Source of the DNA: a virus
Strand: one strand, 5' to 3'
Virus record (IMG/VR): IMGVR_UViG_3300035665_000067
Location: 1 to 47,355 of that record
Length of the DNA stretch: 47,355 nucleotides
Shown: positions 22,108 to 29,874 of the stretch, piece after piece
Layout of the letters: each line of letters begins with the position of its first letter
Numbering within the stretch: the first letter of the stretch is position 1
The notes under the pieces: generated by a model
What the model was told of the DNA's origin: nothing
The model's database searches: none
Seen by the model: only the letters and a program-made list of their open reading frames with translations
Made by a program: the position numbers and the translations under genes

Positions 22108-22909
22108 ACAAAAAACCATGCCAAAGCAAAAGCCAGTTCAGACTAATGCTGGCCCGAATCCGATGGGATCTCCAGCTAAGCAGAAGTCAACTACACTTAT
22201 GCAAGGTTTGAAGATTGCAGGTACTGATGGTATTACAAAGAAAGAACTACAGACACTCTCCGATACTACTGGTAGGTCTGGTGCAAAAGTTATTCAAAGG
22301 CTTGATGCACTAAACCAAAAACTTAAAGGCAAGGACCAAGTTGGTATTAGCCTTAACTCTGGTGCTGCTAACATGTTGATCAAGCAAGCCCAGAAGGAAC
22401 CAACTGGTATGTTTGGGATGAGTGACCGATTTGGTACTGGTCAAATTGGTAAGGCACTGCAGGGTATGCTTGGAACTCCTGGGTATACTGCACCTCGTAA
22501 TCCACAAAGTGGTTCACCTTATGGTGGCTCTCGTGAAGGCACCCCAGGCACTGGCCTTATGATGGGTGGCACAGCTATTCGTGCTGGCGGTCGTCCAACA
22601 GTGCGTGGCTTTGGTAAGCAATATGCTGGTGATACTCAACCCGCTGGAACTGAAGCTCCTGCAGCTAATGCTGGTACTACCATGCCGACAACTGCTCCTG
22701 TGACTCCTGAGGTAACTCCTACGATTCCTGAAGCTTCGGAAACAGATGCAATGGGCGGTCTTAGTATGCCTGGTATTAGCTCTGAACTCGCTAACTGGGC
22801 TACTGGATTTAAGACCAAGCGTAGCAGCCGCAAAGGTGCTGGCCCTCGTGCACAAGGCCTTGGATCACAACGAGTAAACCCAACTGGAGCCTTTAGAGGC
22901 GGTATGTAA
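22100..22909 (+). CDS. Gly/Pro/Thr-rich protein upstream of portal, unknown function, 269 aa
   Basis: Mostly low-complexity: a Lys/Gln-rich start, a short helical segment at about 40-85 (TDGITKKELQTLSDTTGRSG), then Gly/Ser- and Pro/Thr-rich stretches (TTMPTTAPVTPEVTPTIPEA) and a basic end. No enzymatic motif. It overlaps the portal start by one base. A virion-associated or assembly role is likely from position, as similar proteins precede portal in T7-like cyanophages. Confidence 0.65.
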   Translation: MAKQKTMPKQKPVQTNAGPNPMGSPAKQKSTTLMQGLKIAGTDGITKKELQTLSDTTGRSGAKVIQRLDALNQKLKGKDQVGISLNSGAANMLIKQAQKEPTGMFGMSDRFGTGQIGKALQGMLGTPGYTAPRNPQSGSPYGGSREGTPGTGLMMGGTAIRAGGRPTVRGFGKQYAGDTQPAGTEAPAANAGTTMPTTAPVTPEVTPTIPEASETDAMGGLSMPGISSELANWATGFKTKRSSRKGAGPRAQGLGSQRVNPTGAFRGGM

Positions 22910-24534
22910 TGACAGCTAAATCACGATACGATTATCTAAGTAAATATCGTTCCACATTTCTAGACACAGCTGTACAGTGCTCTCAGTTGACACTACCTAC
23001 GCTTATCCAACAGGATGACGATGTAGGACGGTCAACTAATCTTAGGTTGATTACACCATGGCAAAGTGTTGGCGCTAAGGGTGTAGTGACACTAGCATCT
23101 AAGTTGATGTTAGCCCTCCTACCTCCCCAAACCAGCTTCTTTAAGCTACAGATCGATGATTCAAAGATCGGTGTAGATCTCCCAGCAGAGGCACGATCAG
23201 ACCTTGATATCTCATTCGCTAAGATGGAGAGGTCTGTCATGGAAATCATAGCAGCATCTAGTGATCGTGTTACCGTACACCAAGCTCTTAAGCATTTGGT
23301 GGTTGGCGGTAATGCGTTGATCTATATGGGTCCTAAGGGGCTTAAGCTATATCCATTGAACAGGTATGTTGTAGATCGAGATGGCAACGGTGACATCCTA
23401 GAGATCGTTACACGAGAACGAATTAGTCGTAAACTTCTAGCACCTATCATTAACACAAGTCTTCCTGTTAACTCACCTGGTGAGGATGGAGCTGATAATG
23501 AGGAGGACGTAGATGTTTACACACATGTAAGACGCGATAACAATCGCATGGTATGGCATCAGGAAGTCTTTGATAAGATCATTCCTGGTTCTCAAGGTAA
23601 GGCGCCACTTGATGCTAACCCGTGGCTTGTCCTTAGGTTTAATGTAGTAGATGGTGAGCCGTTTGGACGTGGCAGGGTAGAGGAATTCCTTGGTGACCTA
23701 CGCTCCCTTGAGGCACTCATGCAAGCACTCGTAGAGGGCTCTGCAGTCGCTGCCAAGGTGGTCTTTACTGTCTCCCCCTCTAGTACTACCAAGCCCCAAA
23801 CACTCTCCGCTGCGGGCAACGGAGCCATCATTCAGGGACGACCTGATGACATCTCTGTTGTACAAGTTGGCAAGACAGCAGACTTCAAGACTGCTATGGA
23901 GATGGCTAGCGTACTGGAGCGCCGCCTCAGTGAAGCATTCCTTATCCTCAATGTACGTAACAGTGAGCGTACCACTGCTGAAGAAGTACGTATGACTCAG
24001 ATGGAACTGGAGCAACAACTAGGTGGCCTATTCAGCCTCCTTACTGTTGAGTTCCTTGTACCTTACCTGAATCGTAAGCTCTCTGTACTGCAGAAGACAC
24101 AAGAGATTCCTCGTATCCCTAAGGATCTTGTACGTCCTACTATTGTTGCTGGTATCAATGCACTTGGTCGAGGACAGGATCGAGAGTCACTGACTCAGTT
24201 CTTTACTGTCATTGCTCAAACACTTGGACCTGAAGCATTGGGTACATACCTCAATGTAGATGAGGCTGTGAAGCGTCTTGCTGCTGCTCAAGGTATTGAT
24301 GTACTGAACCTGGTTAAGTCCATGAGTCAGGTACAGCAAGAGCAACAGGTAGCACAACAGCAAGCTATACAGATGGAAGCTTTGAAGCAAGCACCTAACA
24401 TGGCCAAAGCTCCACTGATGGATCCTACAAAGAATCCAGAACTATTGAACGGATCAAATGAACAAACAAACACCAACGAGATCCCAGAGATCCAACAAGA
24501 AAGCAACATCCCCGGAGGAAGTCCCTTCGGTTGA
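22909..24534 (+). CDS. Portal (head-tail connector) protein, T7 gp8-like, 541 aa
   Basis: Forms the dodecameric ring at the head vertex through which DNA passes. Recognisable T7 gp8-family features include the N-terminal YDYLSKYRSTFLDTAVQCS, the LTLPTLIQQDD and VTLASKLMLALLPPQTSFF segments, and the conserved SERTTAEEVRMTQMELEQQL region. Length matches the 536 residues of T7 gp8. The C-terminus is Gln/Asn-rich and overlaps the next small gene by 77 bases. Confidence 0.95.
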   Translation: MTAKSRYDYLSKYRSTFLDTAVQCSQLTLPTLIQQDDDVGRSTNLRLITPWQSVGAKGVVTLASKLMLALLPPQTSFFKLQIDDSKIGVDLPAEARSDLDISFAKMERSVMEIIAASSDRVTVHQALKHLVVGGNALIYMGPKGLKLYPLNRYVVDRDGNGDILEIVTRERISRKLLAPIINTSLPVNSPGEDGADNEEDVDVYTHVRRDNNRMVWHQEVFDKIIPGSQGKAPLDANPWLVLRFNVVDGEPFGRGRVEEFLGDLRSLEALMQALVEGSAVAAKVVFTVSPSSTTKPQTLSAAGNGAIIQGRPDDISVVQVGKTADFKTAMEMASVLERRLSEAFLILNVRNSERTTAEEVRMTQMELEQQLGGLFSLLTVEFLVPYLNRKLSVLQKTQEIPRIPKDLVRPTIVAGINALGRGQDRESLTQFFTVIAQTLGPEALGTYLNVDEAVKRLAAAQGIDVLNLVKSMSQVQQEQQVAQQQAIQMEALKQAPNMAKAPLMDPTKNPELLNGSNEQTNTNEIPEIQQESNIPGGSPFG

Positions 24535-24688
24535 CACAGTTGATGATCAAACCAATGAACCTGCGCCTTACATGAAGCGCACACGAATTGGTGAACCCAC
24601 CATCGGTCGTTCCCCCGATTACGTCAAGACTGTAGGTCTTGGTAATCTAACCGTTATCACAGCAAATGGCAAACGAAATTACACTTAA
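24458..24688 (+). CDS. Small protein between portal and scaffold, unknown function, 76 aa
   Basis: Starts with ATG inside the portal C-terminus and ends 23 bases into the scaffold gene. Product begins MNKQTPTRSQRSNKKATSPE and has a compact second half (MKRTRIGEPTIGRSPDYVK). No family recognised. Small ORFs in this gap are usual in related cyanophages, but the double overlap leaves some doubt. Confidence 0.55.
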   Translation: MNKQTPTRSQRSNKKATSPEEVPSVDTVDDQTNEPAPYMKRTRIGEPTIGRSPDYVKTVGLGNLTVITANGKRNYT

Positions 24689-25430
24689 TCCGTATGAACA
24701 AGCAGAGGGTGAGTTCTCTGCTGAAGAGCTTGATTCTCTGGCAGTTGGTGAAAGGCTAGCTGAGCAAGAGCAACAGTTGTTGGCTGGTAAGTACAAGTCA
24801 GCAGAGGAGTTGGAACGTGGTTACCTAGAACTACAGAAACGCCTTAGTGGTAAAGAAGAAGCTGAACCTCAAGAGGCTGAGCCTGAGGTAGAGGAGGAGC
24901 AACCTGAGGAGAACAATGAGGTAGATCTCTATGATACTATCATGGAGTCCTACCGTACTGGTGAATGGGACCCTGAACTTGTTAGTAAAGTTGAGGGTAT
25001 GAACCCTGTTGATGTTGCTAACATGTTCCTTGAGAAAGGTGGAGCACAACAGCCACAGGTACCACAAGCTACCTCAGACGATATTGCACAAATCCAAGAG
25101 TCAGTTGGTGGTGACACTGAATACCAGAACATGATTCAATGGGCTGGTCAGAACCTCTCTGAACAAGAGGTAGCAATGTATGATGCTGTTATGGATCGTG
25201 GGGACCCTCTTGCTATGTTCTTTGCTGCTCAAGCATTGAATGCACGTTACCAAGATGCTGTTGGTTACGATGGTGAAATGTTGACTGGCAATGCACCACG
25301 CAATACTGGTGATGCTTTCCGTTCACAAGCTGAACTGGTAGCTGCAATGAGTGACCCTCGCTACGATAAGGACCCAGCTTATCGTGCTGATGTAGCAGAT
25401 AAACTGGAACGCTCTAACATTGAATTTTGA
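24666..25430 (+). CDS. Scaffolding / capsid assembly protein, T7 gp9-like, 254 aa
   Basis: Directs procapsid assembly and leaves before maturation. The product is very acidic and helical, with Gln/Glu-rich segments (EEELERGYLELQ-like near 35-50, a long Glu/Pro stretch at 60-85) and a C-terminal helix pair ending DKLERSNIEF that should contact the capsid protein. Size and position after portal match T7 gp9 (307 residues), though it is somewhat shorter. Capsid protein is displaced 2.7 kb downstream by photosynthesis and small basic genes. Confidence 0.9.
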   Translation: MANEITLNPYEQAEGEFSAEELDSLAVGERLAEQEQQLLAGKYKSAEELERGYLELQKRLSGKEEAEPQEAEPEVEEEQPEENNEVDLYDTIMESYRTGEWDPELVSKVEGMNPVDVANMFLEKGGAQQPQVPQATSDDIAQIQESVGGDTEYQNMIQWAGQNLSEQEVAMYDAVMDRGDPLAMFFAAQALNARYQDAVGYDGEMLTGNAPRNTGDAFRSQAELVAAMSDPRYDKDPAYRADVADKLERSNIEF

Positions 25431-25603
25431 TGAACGACACTAACATCTTCGCTAAAGAACCTACCATGTACACTGACGAATCCTACACTGTGCCTCACAA
25501 TGAGCGTGCTGAACTCCTCAACGGTCGCCTTGCTATGCTTGGCTTCGTGGCTGCTATTGGCGCTTATATCGTAACTGGTCAAATCATTCCTGGAGTACTC
25601 TAA
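25430..25603 (+). CDS. hli: High-light-inducible protein (Hli), 57 aa
   Basis: Single-helix chlorophyll-binding protein that protects photosystem II from excess light. The signature [18 protein letters not shown] matches the chlorophyll-binding ExxNGRxAMxGF helix, followed by a hydrophobic end ([12 protein letters not shown]). Phage Hli proteins are thought to stabilise photosynthesis during infection together with phage D1. The start overlaps the scaffold stop by one base (TGATG) and the stop overlaps the next start. It lies 1.1 kb upstream of psbA. Confidence 0.93.
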   Translation: MNDTNIFAKEPTMYTDESYTVPHNERAELLNGRLAMLGFVAAIGAYIVTGQIIPGVL

Positions 25604-25740
25604 TGCCCCTTAAGAAAGGCACTTCTGATAAGACTGTCTCTGCTAACATCCGTAAGATGAAGGCAGAAGGTTACCCTCAGAAACAAGCTGTGGCTGCTGC
25701 TCTCAGCAGTGCTGGCAAGTCCAAGAAAAAGAAAAAGTAA
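25603..25740 (+). CDS. Tiny basic protein 1 of cassette, 45 aa
   Basis: TAATG junction with hli. Product begins [20 protein letters not shown], has an [14 protein letters not shown] helix and ends in KSKKKKK. This short family with a [12 protein letters not shown]-like start is widespread in phages and appears in virion gene neighbourhoods; its function is unknown. Its basic tail suggests nucleic-acid or capsid-interior binding. Confidence 0.75.
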   Translation: MPLKKGTSDKTVSANIRKMKAEGYPQKQAVAAALSSAGKSKKKKK

Positions 25741-25796
25741 TGGCCAAGGCTAAAGGTAAACCCTGTGGATGTGGTCATGGCGGAAAGAAAAAGTAA
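25740..25796 (+). CDS. Putative 18-residue Cys/Gly/Lys micropeptide
   Basis: A TAATG junction with the previous gene opens [18 protein letters not shown] and a stop. The next gene (25777) starts inside it in another frame. A CGCGH core with basic flanks could bind metal, but at 18 residues it may only be a translational bridge. I report it because the start-stop architecture of this block is otherwise strictly genic. Confidence 0.45.
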   Translation: MAKAKGKPCGCGHGGKKK

Positions 25797-26025
25797 CGTC
25801 AGCCTAAAGATTGGTGTACATAAGTCACGTACTGGCGGCCTTACGGCTGCTGGGCGTGCCAAATATAACAAGGCTACTGGCTCTAACCTGAAGGCTCCAC
25901 AGCCTGAAGGAGGGCCACGTAAGCGTTCCTTCTGTGCCCGTATGGGTGGTGTGAAGGGACCGATGAAAGACGAGAAGGGACGGCCTACTCGCAAAGCACT
26001 AGCCCTCCGTAAATGGAAATGTTAA
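25777..26025 (+). CDS. Basic protein of the DUF6321 type, 82 aa
   Basis: Begins MAERKSNVSLKIGVHKSRTG, with GGLTAAGRAKYNKATGSNLK and a C-terminal SFCARMGGVKGPMKDEKG, then RKALALRKWKC. This conserved sequence recurs in many marine and other phages and is usually labelled DUF6321; function unknown. It is strongly basic. ATG 25777 is chosen over GTG 25765. It ends one base before the next ATG. Confidence 0.75.
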   Translation: MAERKSNVSLKIGVHKSRTGGLTAAGRAKYNKATGSNLKAPQPEGGPRKRSFCARMGGVKGPMKDEKGRPTRKALALRKWKC

Positions 26026-26175
26026 ATGGCTAAGCCTGGTTTGTACGCTAACATTCATGCTAAGCGTATGCGCATCAAAGCTGGTTCTGATGAGAAGATG
26101 AGGAAGCCTGGTTCTGCTGGTGCTCCTACTGCTGCTCAATTCAAGAAGGCAGCTAAAACAGCTAAAAAGAAGTAA
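26026..26175 (+). CDS. Tiny basic protein 4 of cassette, 49 aa
   Basis: Directly abuts the previous gene. Product begins MAKPGLYANIHAKRMRIKAG and ends with a Lys-rich AAKTAKKK. The GLYANIHAKR...GSDEKMRKPGS pattern is common in small phage proteins of unknown function. Basic and probably DNA- or capsid-associated. Confidence 0.75.
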   Translation: MAKPGLYANIHAKRMRIKAGSDEKMRKPGSAGAPTAAQFKKAAKTAKKK

Positions 26176-26180
26176 CTATC

Positions 26181-26300
26181 ATGCCTAAAGTCGGAAACAA
26201 AGAGTATCCCTATACTCCTGCTGGTAAAGCAGCAGCTAAGAAGGCAGCCGCTAAAGCTGGTAAGCCTGTTAAAATGAAGCCCTCTAAGAAGGGTTACTGA
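26181..26300 (+). CDS. Tiny basic protein 5 of cassette, 39 aa
   Basis: Starts 5 bases after the previous stop. Product begins MPKVGNKEYPYTPAGKAAAK and continues with Lys/Ala repeats, ending SKKGY. It belongs to another widespread family of very short basic phage proteins with a KVGNKxYPYTPAG start; function unknown. Last gene of the cassette before a hairpin. Confidence 0.75.
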   Translation: MPKVGNKEYPYTPAGKAAAKKAAAKAGKPVKMKPSKKGY

Positions 26301-26308
26301 TCGATAGA

Positions 26309-26338
26309 GGTTCAGCCCCTAGCGAGTAGTGCTGAGCC
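26309..26338 (+). terminator. Hairpin after the basic cassette, possible weak terminator
   Basis: GGTTCAGC (26309-26316) pairs with GCTGAGCC (26331-26338), 8 pairs including one G-T, with a 14-base loop. Only two T residues follow, so it may be a processing or attenuating stem rather than a full terminator. It precedes the RlpA-like/psbA unit. Confidence 0.5.
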
Positions 26339-26383
26339 TTCAAATGAGTAGATGGAAATATCAATGTTCCTTGCTATCTTATT

Positions 26384-26680
26384 ATGATCCCTCTTCTAAC
26401 TACTCTGTCGGTGATTACCTCATGGTATGGTCCAGGCTTTAATGGCCGCCTTACTGCGAGTGGATCTCGGTACAATCAAAACGGCCTTACTGCAGCGCAC
26501 AAGACACTCCCCTTTGGCACACGCTTACGTGTATGTCTGAAGAGGTGTGCCGTGGTGACGGTCAACGATCGCGGACCCTACATTCATGGTAGGAGTCTTG
26601 ATCTCAGTAAAGGTGCGGCTGATGTTATCGGTCTCACTGCCTCTGGAGTTGGACGAGTTAAAGTAACACGTCTTAACTAA
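26384..26680 (+). CDS. RlpA-like double-psi beta-barrel protein, 98 aa
   Basis: The sequence [47 protein letters not shown] and LDLSKGAAD matches the core of RlpA, a lytic transglycosylase/peptidoglycan-binding domain. His39 and Asp62 sit at places expected to be important in RlpA, but the usual Glu of TASGE is Ser28, so activity may be lost. The N-terminus is short and hydrophobic ([13 protein letters not shown]), hinting at a truncated secretion signal. It ends 4 bases before psbA, so the two are probably co-transcribed. It could act on the host wall or be a virion or lysis accessory. Confidence 0.8.
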   Translation: MIPLLTTLSVITSWYGPGFNGRLTASGSRYNQNGLTAAHKTLPFGTRLRVCLKRCAVVTVNDRGPYIHGRSLDLSKGAADVIGLTASGVGRVKVTRLN

Positions 26681-26684
26681 CTTC

Positions 26685-27767
26685 ATGACTACTGCAATTG
26701 CAGCTCCACAGTCCCGGACTAACATCTGGGACTCTTACTTGAACTGGGTAACCAGTACAAACAACCGTCTTTATATCGGTCACTTTGGAGTCCTTATGAT
26801 TCCAACACTGTTGGCCGCTGCTACATGTTTTATCATTGCATTCATTGCGGCTCCCCCTGTCGATATTGATGGCATCCGAGAGCCCGTTGCTGGGAGTTTA
26901 ATGTATGGAAACAACATCATATCGGGAGCCGTCGTTCCGAGCAGCAATGCCATCGGACTACACTTCTACCCAATTTGGGAAGCTAATTCACTTGATGAAT
27001 GGCTCTACAATGGGGGTCCGTTCCAACTCACAGTGTTCCACTTCCTCATTGGCATCTATGCTTACATGGGACGAGAGTGGGAACTTAGCTATCGATTAGG
27101 GATGAGGCCCTGGATCTTTGTCGCATACTCTGCCCCGGTGGCGGCTGCTACCGCTGTATTCCTTGTCTATCCCTTTGGCCAAGGAAGCTTCTCTGATGCT
27201 ATGCCTTTGGGTATCTCGGGAACCTTCAACTACATGCTTGTCTTCCAGGCTGAACATAACATCCTTATGCACCCCTTCCATATGCTTGGAGTGGCAGGTG
27301 TATTCGGTGGGTCTTTGTTTAGCGCGATGCACGGCAGCTTGGTTACGTCTAGTCTTGTTCGTGAAACGACTGAAGAAGTATCTCAGAACTATGGATACAA
27401 GTTTGGTCAAGAAGAAGAGACGTATAACATCGTTGCCGCTCATGGCTATTTTGGACGTCTGATCTTCCAATATGCAAGTTTCAATAATAGCCGTAGTCTT
27501 CACTTCTTCCTTGCTGCTTGGCCTGTTGTTGGTATCTGGTTTGCTGCTCTGGGCGTTTCGACCATGGCTTTCAATCTTAATGGTTTCAACTTTAACCAAA
27601 GCCTTGTCAGCTCTGAAGGGAAAGTGATCAACACTTGGGCTGACATTCTTAACCGAGCTGGTCTTGGTTTTGAAGTGATGCACGAACGTAATGCTCACAA
27701 CTTCCCACTTGACCTTGCTGCTGCTGATTCCACCCCTGTAGCACTCACTGCTCCTACTATTGGTTAA
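26685..27767 (+). CDS. psbA: Photosystem II D1 protein, 360 aa
   Basis: Core reaction-centre protein that turns over rapidly in light; phage D1 sustains photosynthesis during infection. The chain is full length with the [13 protein letters not shown] helix, the [18 protein letters not shown] loop and the [16 protein letters not shown] manganese-ligand end plus a cleavable C-terminal extension. The residue equivalent to D1 position 130 is Glu (GREWELSYR), the high-light-type form. Unusual changes are IGHFG for the common VGWFG, GGPFQL for GGPYQL and SFSDAMPL for SFSDGMPL. No intron is seen. It lies between scaffold and capsid genes, as in other cyanopodoviruses. Confidence 0.98.
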   Translation: MTTAIAAPQSRTNIWDSYLNWVTSTNNRLYIGHFGVLMIPTLLAAATCFIIAFIAAPPVDIDGIREPVAGSLMYGNNIISGAVVPSSNAIGLHFYPIWEANSLDEWLYNGGPFQLTVFHFLIGIYAYMGREWELSYRLGMRPWIFVAYSAPVAAATAVFLVYPFGQGSFSDAMPLGISGTFNYMLVFQAEHNILMHPFHMLGVAGVFGGSLFSAMHGSLVTSSLVRETTEEVSQNYGYKFGQEEETYNIVAAHGYFGRLIFQYASFNNSRSLHFFLAAWPVVGIWFAALGVSTMAFNLNGFNFNQSLVSSEGKVINTWADILNRAGLGFEVMHERNAHNFPLDLAAADSTPVALTAPTIG

Positions 27768-27769
27768 TC

Positions 27770-27967
27770 ATGGCACGCGCTAATCCCTTTGATCCGAAGG
27801 TGTCTTCGGTTGACGTACATTATATTGGTAATCCCGCCAATAACCTTTTCTATTGGACTAGTCAGTTCCCTTGGGTTGCCCCATATCCTGGCGGTCAAAC
27901 CACAACTGAGATGAGCCCTAAGGGTTCTATCAAGTATCCTGACGGTTCTTCTCCCACAGCTCCGTAA
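27770..27967 (+). CDS. Small Pro/Gly-rich protein after psbA, unknown function, 65 aa
   Basis: Begins 2 bases after the psbA stop; product MARANPFDPKVSSVDVHYIG includes GNPANNLFYWTSQFPW and a Pro/Ser-rich end. No membrane segment or catalytic motif. It may be co-transcribed with psbA. A small virion protein or photosynthesis accessory are both possible; nothing decides. Confidence 0.6.
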   Translation: MARANPFDPKVSSVDVHYIGNPANNLFYWTSQFPWVAPYPGGQTTTEMSPKGSIKYPDGSSPTAP

Positions 27968-27976
27968 GGTATAACC

Positions 27977-28001
27977 TTTAATAAGGGAATCTCTTATTAA
28001 A
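27977..28001 (+). repeat. Perfect 9-base inverted repeat after the psbA unit
   Basis: TTTAATAAG (27977-27985) pairs with CTTATTAAA (27993-28001) around a 7-base loop. AT-rich and not T-run terminated on the + strand. Probably an RNA end or processing stem. Confidence 0.55.
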
Positions 28002-28028
28002 ACTTGGACCTTAACTTTTAATTGGACT

Positions 28029-28060
28029 GGAGGCACCTCAGAGTAGGACCTCCTTTTCTT
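28029..28060 (+). terminator. Probable terminator between psbA unit and capsid gene
   Basis: GGAGG (28029-28033) pairs with CCTCC (28049-28053), followed directly by TTTTCTTT. The stem is short, but its T-rich tail and position in a 218-base gap before the capsid gene support termination. Confidence 0.55.
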
Positions 28061-28134
28061 TGGCTGAGGCCGGTTACGACCGATACCCTTAGTCATGACA
28101 GTCGGAGAGACGACAACAAAAAGACAACAAAAAT

Positions 28135-28148
28135 TCTAAGCGCTTAGA
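28135..28148 (+). repeat. 14-base perfect palindrome in the capsid gene leader
   Basis: TCTAAGCGCTTAGA is a perfect palindrome 37 bases before the capsid start, followed by a second GAGAG/CTCTC stem. It may be an RNA-processing site or protein-binding operator controlling capsid expression. Confidence 0.5.
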
Positions 28149-28185
28149 GAGGACTACATCGTAAACAACTCTCTCTTAAACTATT

Positions 28186-29205
28186 GTGGCTAACACTCTT
28201 GTAACTCCTGTAGGTCGGATTAATAATACTAGTTCGACCCCCCTTGCTCTTGGTACTGCTTATGATACCAAGTACGCAACTTATCTGAAACTGTTCTCTG
28301 GCGAGATGTTCAAGGCTTATGAAAGCTCCACCATCGCCAAGGGCACTGTGCAAAGCCGTACCCTGAAGAATGGTAAGGCTATGCAGTTTATCTTCACTGG
28401 CCGTATGGAAGCGGCTTACCACGAGCCCGGCACTCCGATCCTGGGCAGTGGTGATCCTCCGGTGGCAGAGAAGACCATCGTCTGTGATGACCTTCTCATC
28501 TCTAGTGCATTCGTGTATGACCTGGATGAGACCCTGGCTCACTATAGCCTTCGTTCTGAGATCGCCAAGAAGATTGGTCATGCTCTGGCTGAGGCTTATG
28601 ACAAGAAGATCTTCCGTCAGATCGCTAAGGCTGCTCGTGAAGCTCACCCCATCACTGCCGCTCCTGGTCCTGAGCCCGGCGGTTCTGTGATCCAACTGGG
28701 TGTCACCAAAGAGTATGATGCTCAAGCCCTGGTTGATGCCTTCTTCGAGGCTGCTTCTATTCTCGATGAGAAGAACCTGCCTAAGCAAGGTCGTACCGCT
28801 GTTCTCAGCCCTCGCCAGTACTATGCTCTGGTGTCGCAAGTGGATAGCAACATCCTCAACCGTGACTATGGTAACACCAACGGTAACCTGCAGTCTGGTG
28901 AGGGTCTCTATGAGATCGCTGGTATCTCCATCAAGCGCTCCAATAACCTGCCCTTCCTGGCTGGTAGCGTGTCTTCCGTCAACGGTGAGAACAACGACTA
29001 CTCCGGCGACTTCAGCACCCACTGTGGTCTGATCTACTACAAGGATGCCGCTGGTGTTGTGGAAGCTATGGCTCCTTCTGTGCAGACCACCTCTGGTGAT
29101 GTGTCTGTGATGTACCAGGGTGACCTGATCGTGGGTCGTCTGGCTATGGGCTGCGGTACCCTGAACCCCGCTGCTGCTATTGAGCTGCAGTCGGCTCGCT
29201 CCTGA
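28186..29205 (+). CDS. Major capsid protein, T7 gp10-like, 339 aa
   Basis: Main shell protein with HK97-like fold. N-terminal MANTLVTPVGRINNTSST, then KYATYLKLFSGEMFKAYESS and KNGKAMQFIFTGRMEAAYHE match the T7 gp10 family; the size is close to gp10A (345 residues). The start is GTG 28186. Codon use is visibly more biased (many CTG and GCC codons) than neighbouring genes, as expected for the most abundant protein, and this creates a long antisense open frame without meaning. The next gene follows a strong AAAGGAG ribosome site. Confidence 0.95.
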   Translation: MANTLVTPVGRINNTSSTPLALGTAYDTKYATYLKLFSGEMFKAYESSTIAKGTVQSRTLKNGKAMQFIFTGRMEAAYHEPGTPILGSGDPPVAEKTIVCDDLLISSAFVYDLDETLAHYSLRSEIAKKIGHALAEAYDKKIFRQIAKAAREAHPITAAPGPEPGGSVIQLGVTKEYDAQALVDAFFEAASILDEKNLPKQGRTAVLSPRQYYALVSQVDSNILNRDYGNTNGNLQSGEGLYEIAGISIKRSNNLPFLAGSVSSVNGENNDYSGDFSTHCGLIYYKDAAGVVEAMAPSVQTTSGDVSVMYQGDLIVGRLAMGCGTLNPAAAIELQSARS

Positions 29206-29220
29206 TAAAGGAGAGATAAA

Positions 29221-29550
29221 ATGGGACTCGCTACTGTTGATGGTGTTGGCGTAACTACTAGCCAAACCTATAATCAACGCCCTCCTATTGAGCCTGGTCG
29301 TGAAGGTGGTACGGTTGTTACCGTAACTCGCCTTGGTGGTGGTACTGGTCAAGTGGCTGGTACTAAAGCTACCACCGTTAACAACATCAACGGTACTGGC
29401 TGTACCATTACTACTACTGTTACTGATGGTGTAGTAACTGGTCAGACTGTAGCTGCTGGTGGTGATGGCTATCGCGTTGGTGATGTGCTGTCGGTTGCTG
29501 GTACTACTGCTGCCACCTTCCGTGTTGACACTGTTTCTTATACCAACTAA
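29221..29550 (+). CDS. Thr/Gly-rich small virion-type protein, 109 aa
   Basis: Starts at ATG 29221 behind an AAAGGAGAG ribosome site, one of the strongest in the window, so high expression is expected. The sequence is Thr/Val/Gly-rich and beta-strand-like, with a GGDGYRVGDVLSVAG motif that recurs in phage structural proteins. No Lys-rich or catalytic part. A capsid decoration or head fibre role is inferred from position and expression signal. Confidence 0.7.
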   Translation: MGLATVDGVGVTTSQTYNQRPPIEPGREGGTVVTVTRLGGGTGQVAGTKATTVNNINGTGCTITTTVTDGVVTGQTVAAGGDGYRVGDVLSVAGTTAATFRVDTVSYTN

Positions 29551-29561
29551 GGTACTATCTA

Positions 29562-29834
29562 ATGGCTAATCTTTCTACTGCTGCTGGTGGTAACGGTGTT
29601 GCTGGTAACGTTAACTTCGCTACCCGCACCGTAACTGGCGCATACGCTTCTACTTATGCTGATAACGGCAACCTGGCTGTCTCTGACAACCACGCTGTTC
29701 GTCGCTCTGTGTCCCGTACGCATGGTGGTGCTACCGCCTCTGGCGTGTTCTCGGAGACTCAGTGCCTCCGCTATGCTTACTCTGGTGTTGAGTCCGATGT
29801 TCCGGCACTTGACGCCAGCCGTACTGCTGCTTAA
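29562..29834 (+). CDS. Small Ala/Ser/Thr-rich virion-type protein, 90 aa
   Basis: Begins MANLSTAAGGNGVAGNVNFA, 11 bases after the previous stop. Rich in Ala, Ser and Gly, with no motif I recognise. It is the last gene before the strong terminator at 29847, so it belongs to the capsid transcription unit and is probably structural. Confidence 0.65.
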   Translation: MANLSTAAGGNGVAGNVNFATRTVTGAYASTYADNGNLAVSDNHAVRRSVSRTHGGATASGVFSETQCLRYAYSGVESDVPALDASRTAA

Positions 29835-29846
29835 TTAGTATAAATG

Positions 29847-29874
29847 GGGATCCTTTCGAGGGTCCCTTTTTTTT
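29847..29874 (+). terminator. Strong rho-independent terminator after capsid unit
   Basis: GGGATCC (29847-29853) pairs with GGGTCCC (29860-29866) and can be extended to a TTCG tetraloop. Eight T residues follow (29867-29874). This is the best terminator in the window and corresponds to the T7 terminator after gene 10. Confidence 0.88.

Noticed and set aside
27096-27698. 200-codon minus-strand frame opposite psbA
   Set aside because: Fully inside the conserved psbA gene with no independent coding signs.
28144-29352. 402-codon open frame on the minus strand
   Set aside because: It is the antisense shadow of the capsid gene, caused by its biased codon use; the translation is low-complexity Thr/Ser/Arg sequence with no ribosome site.
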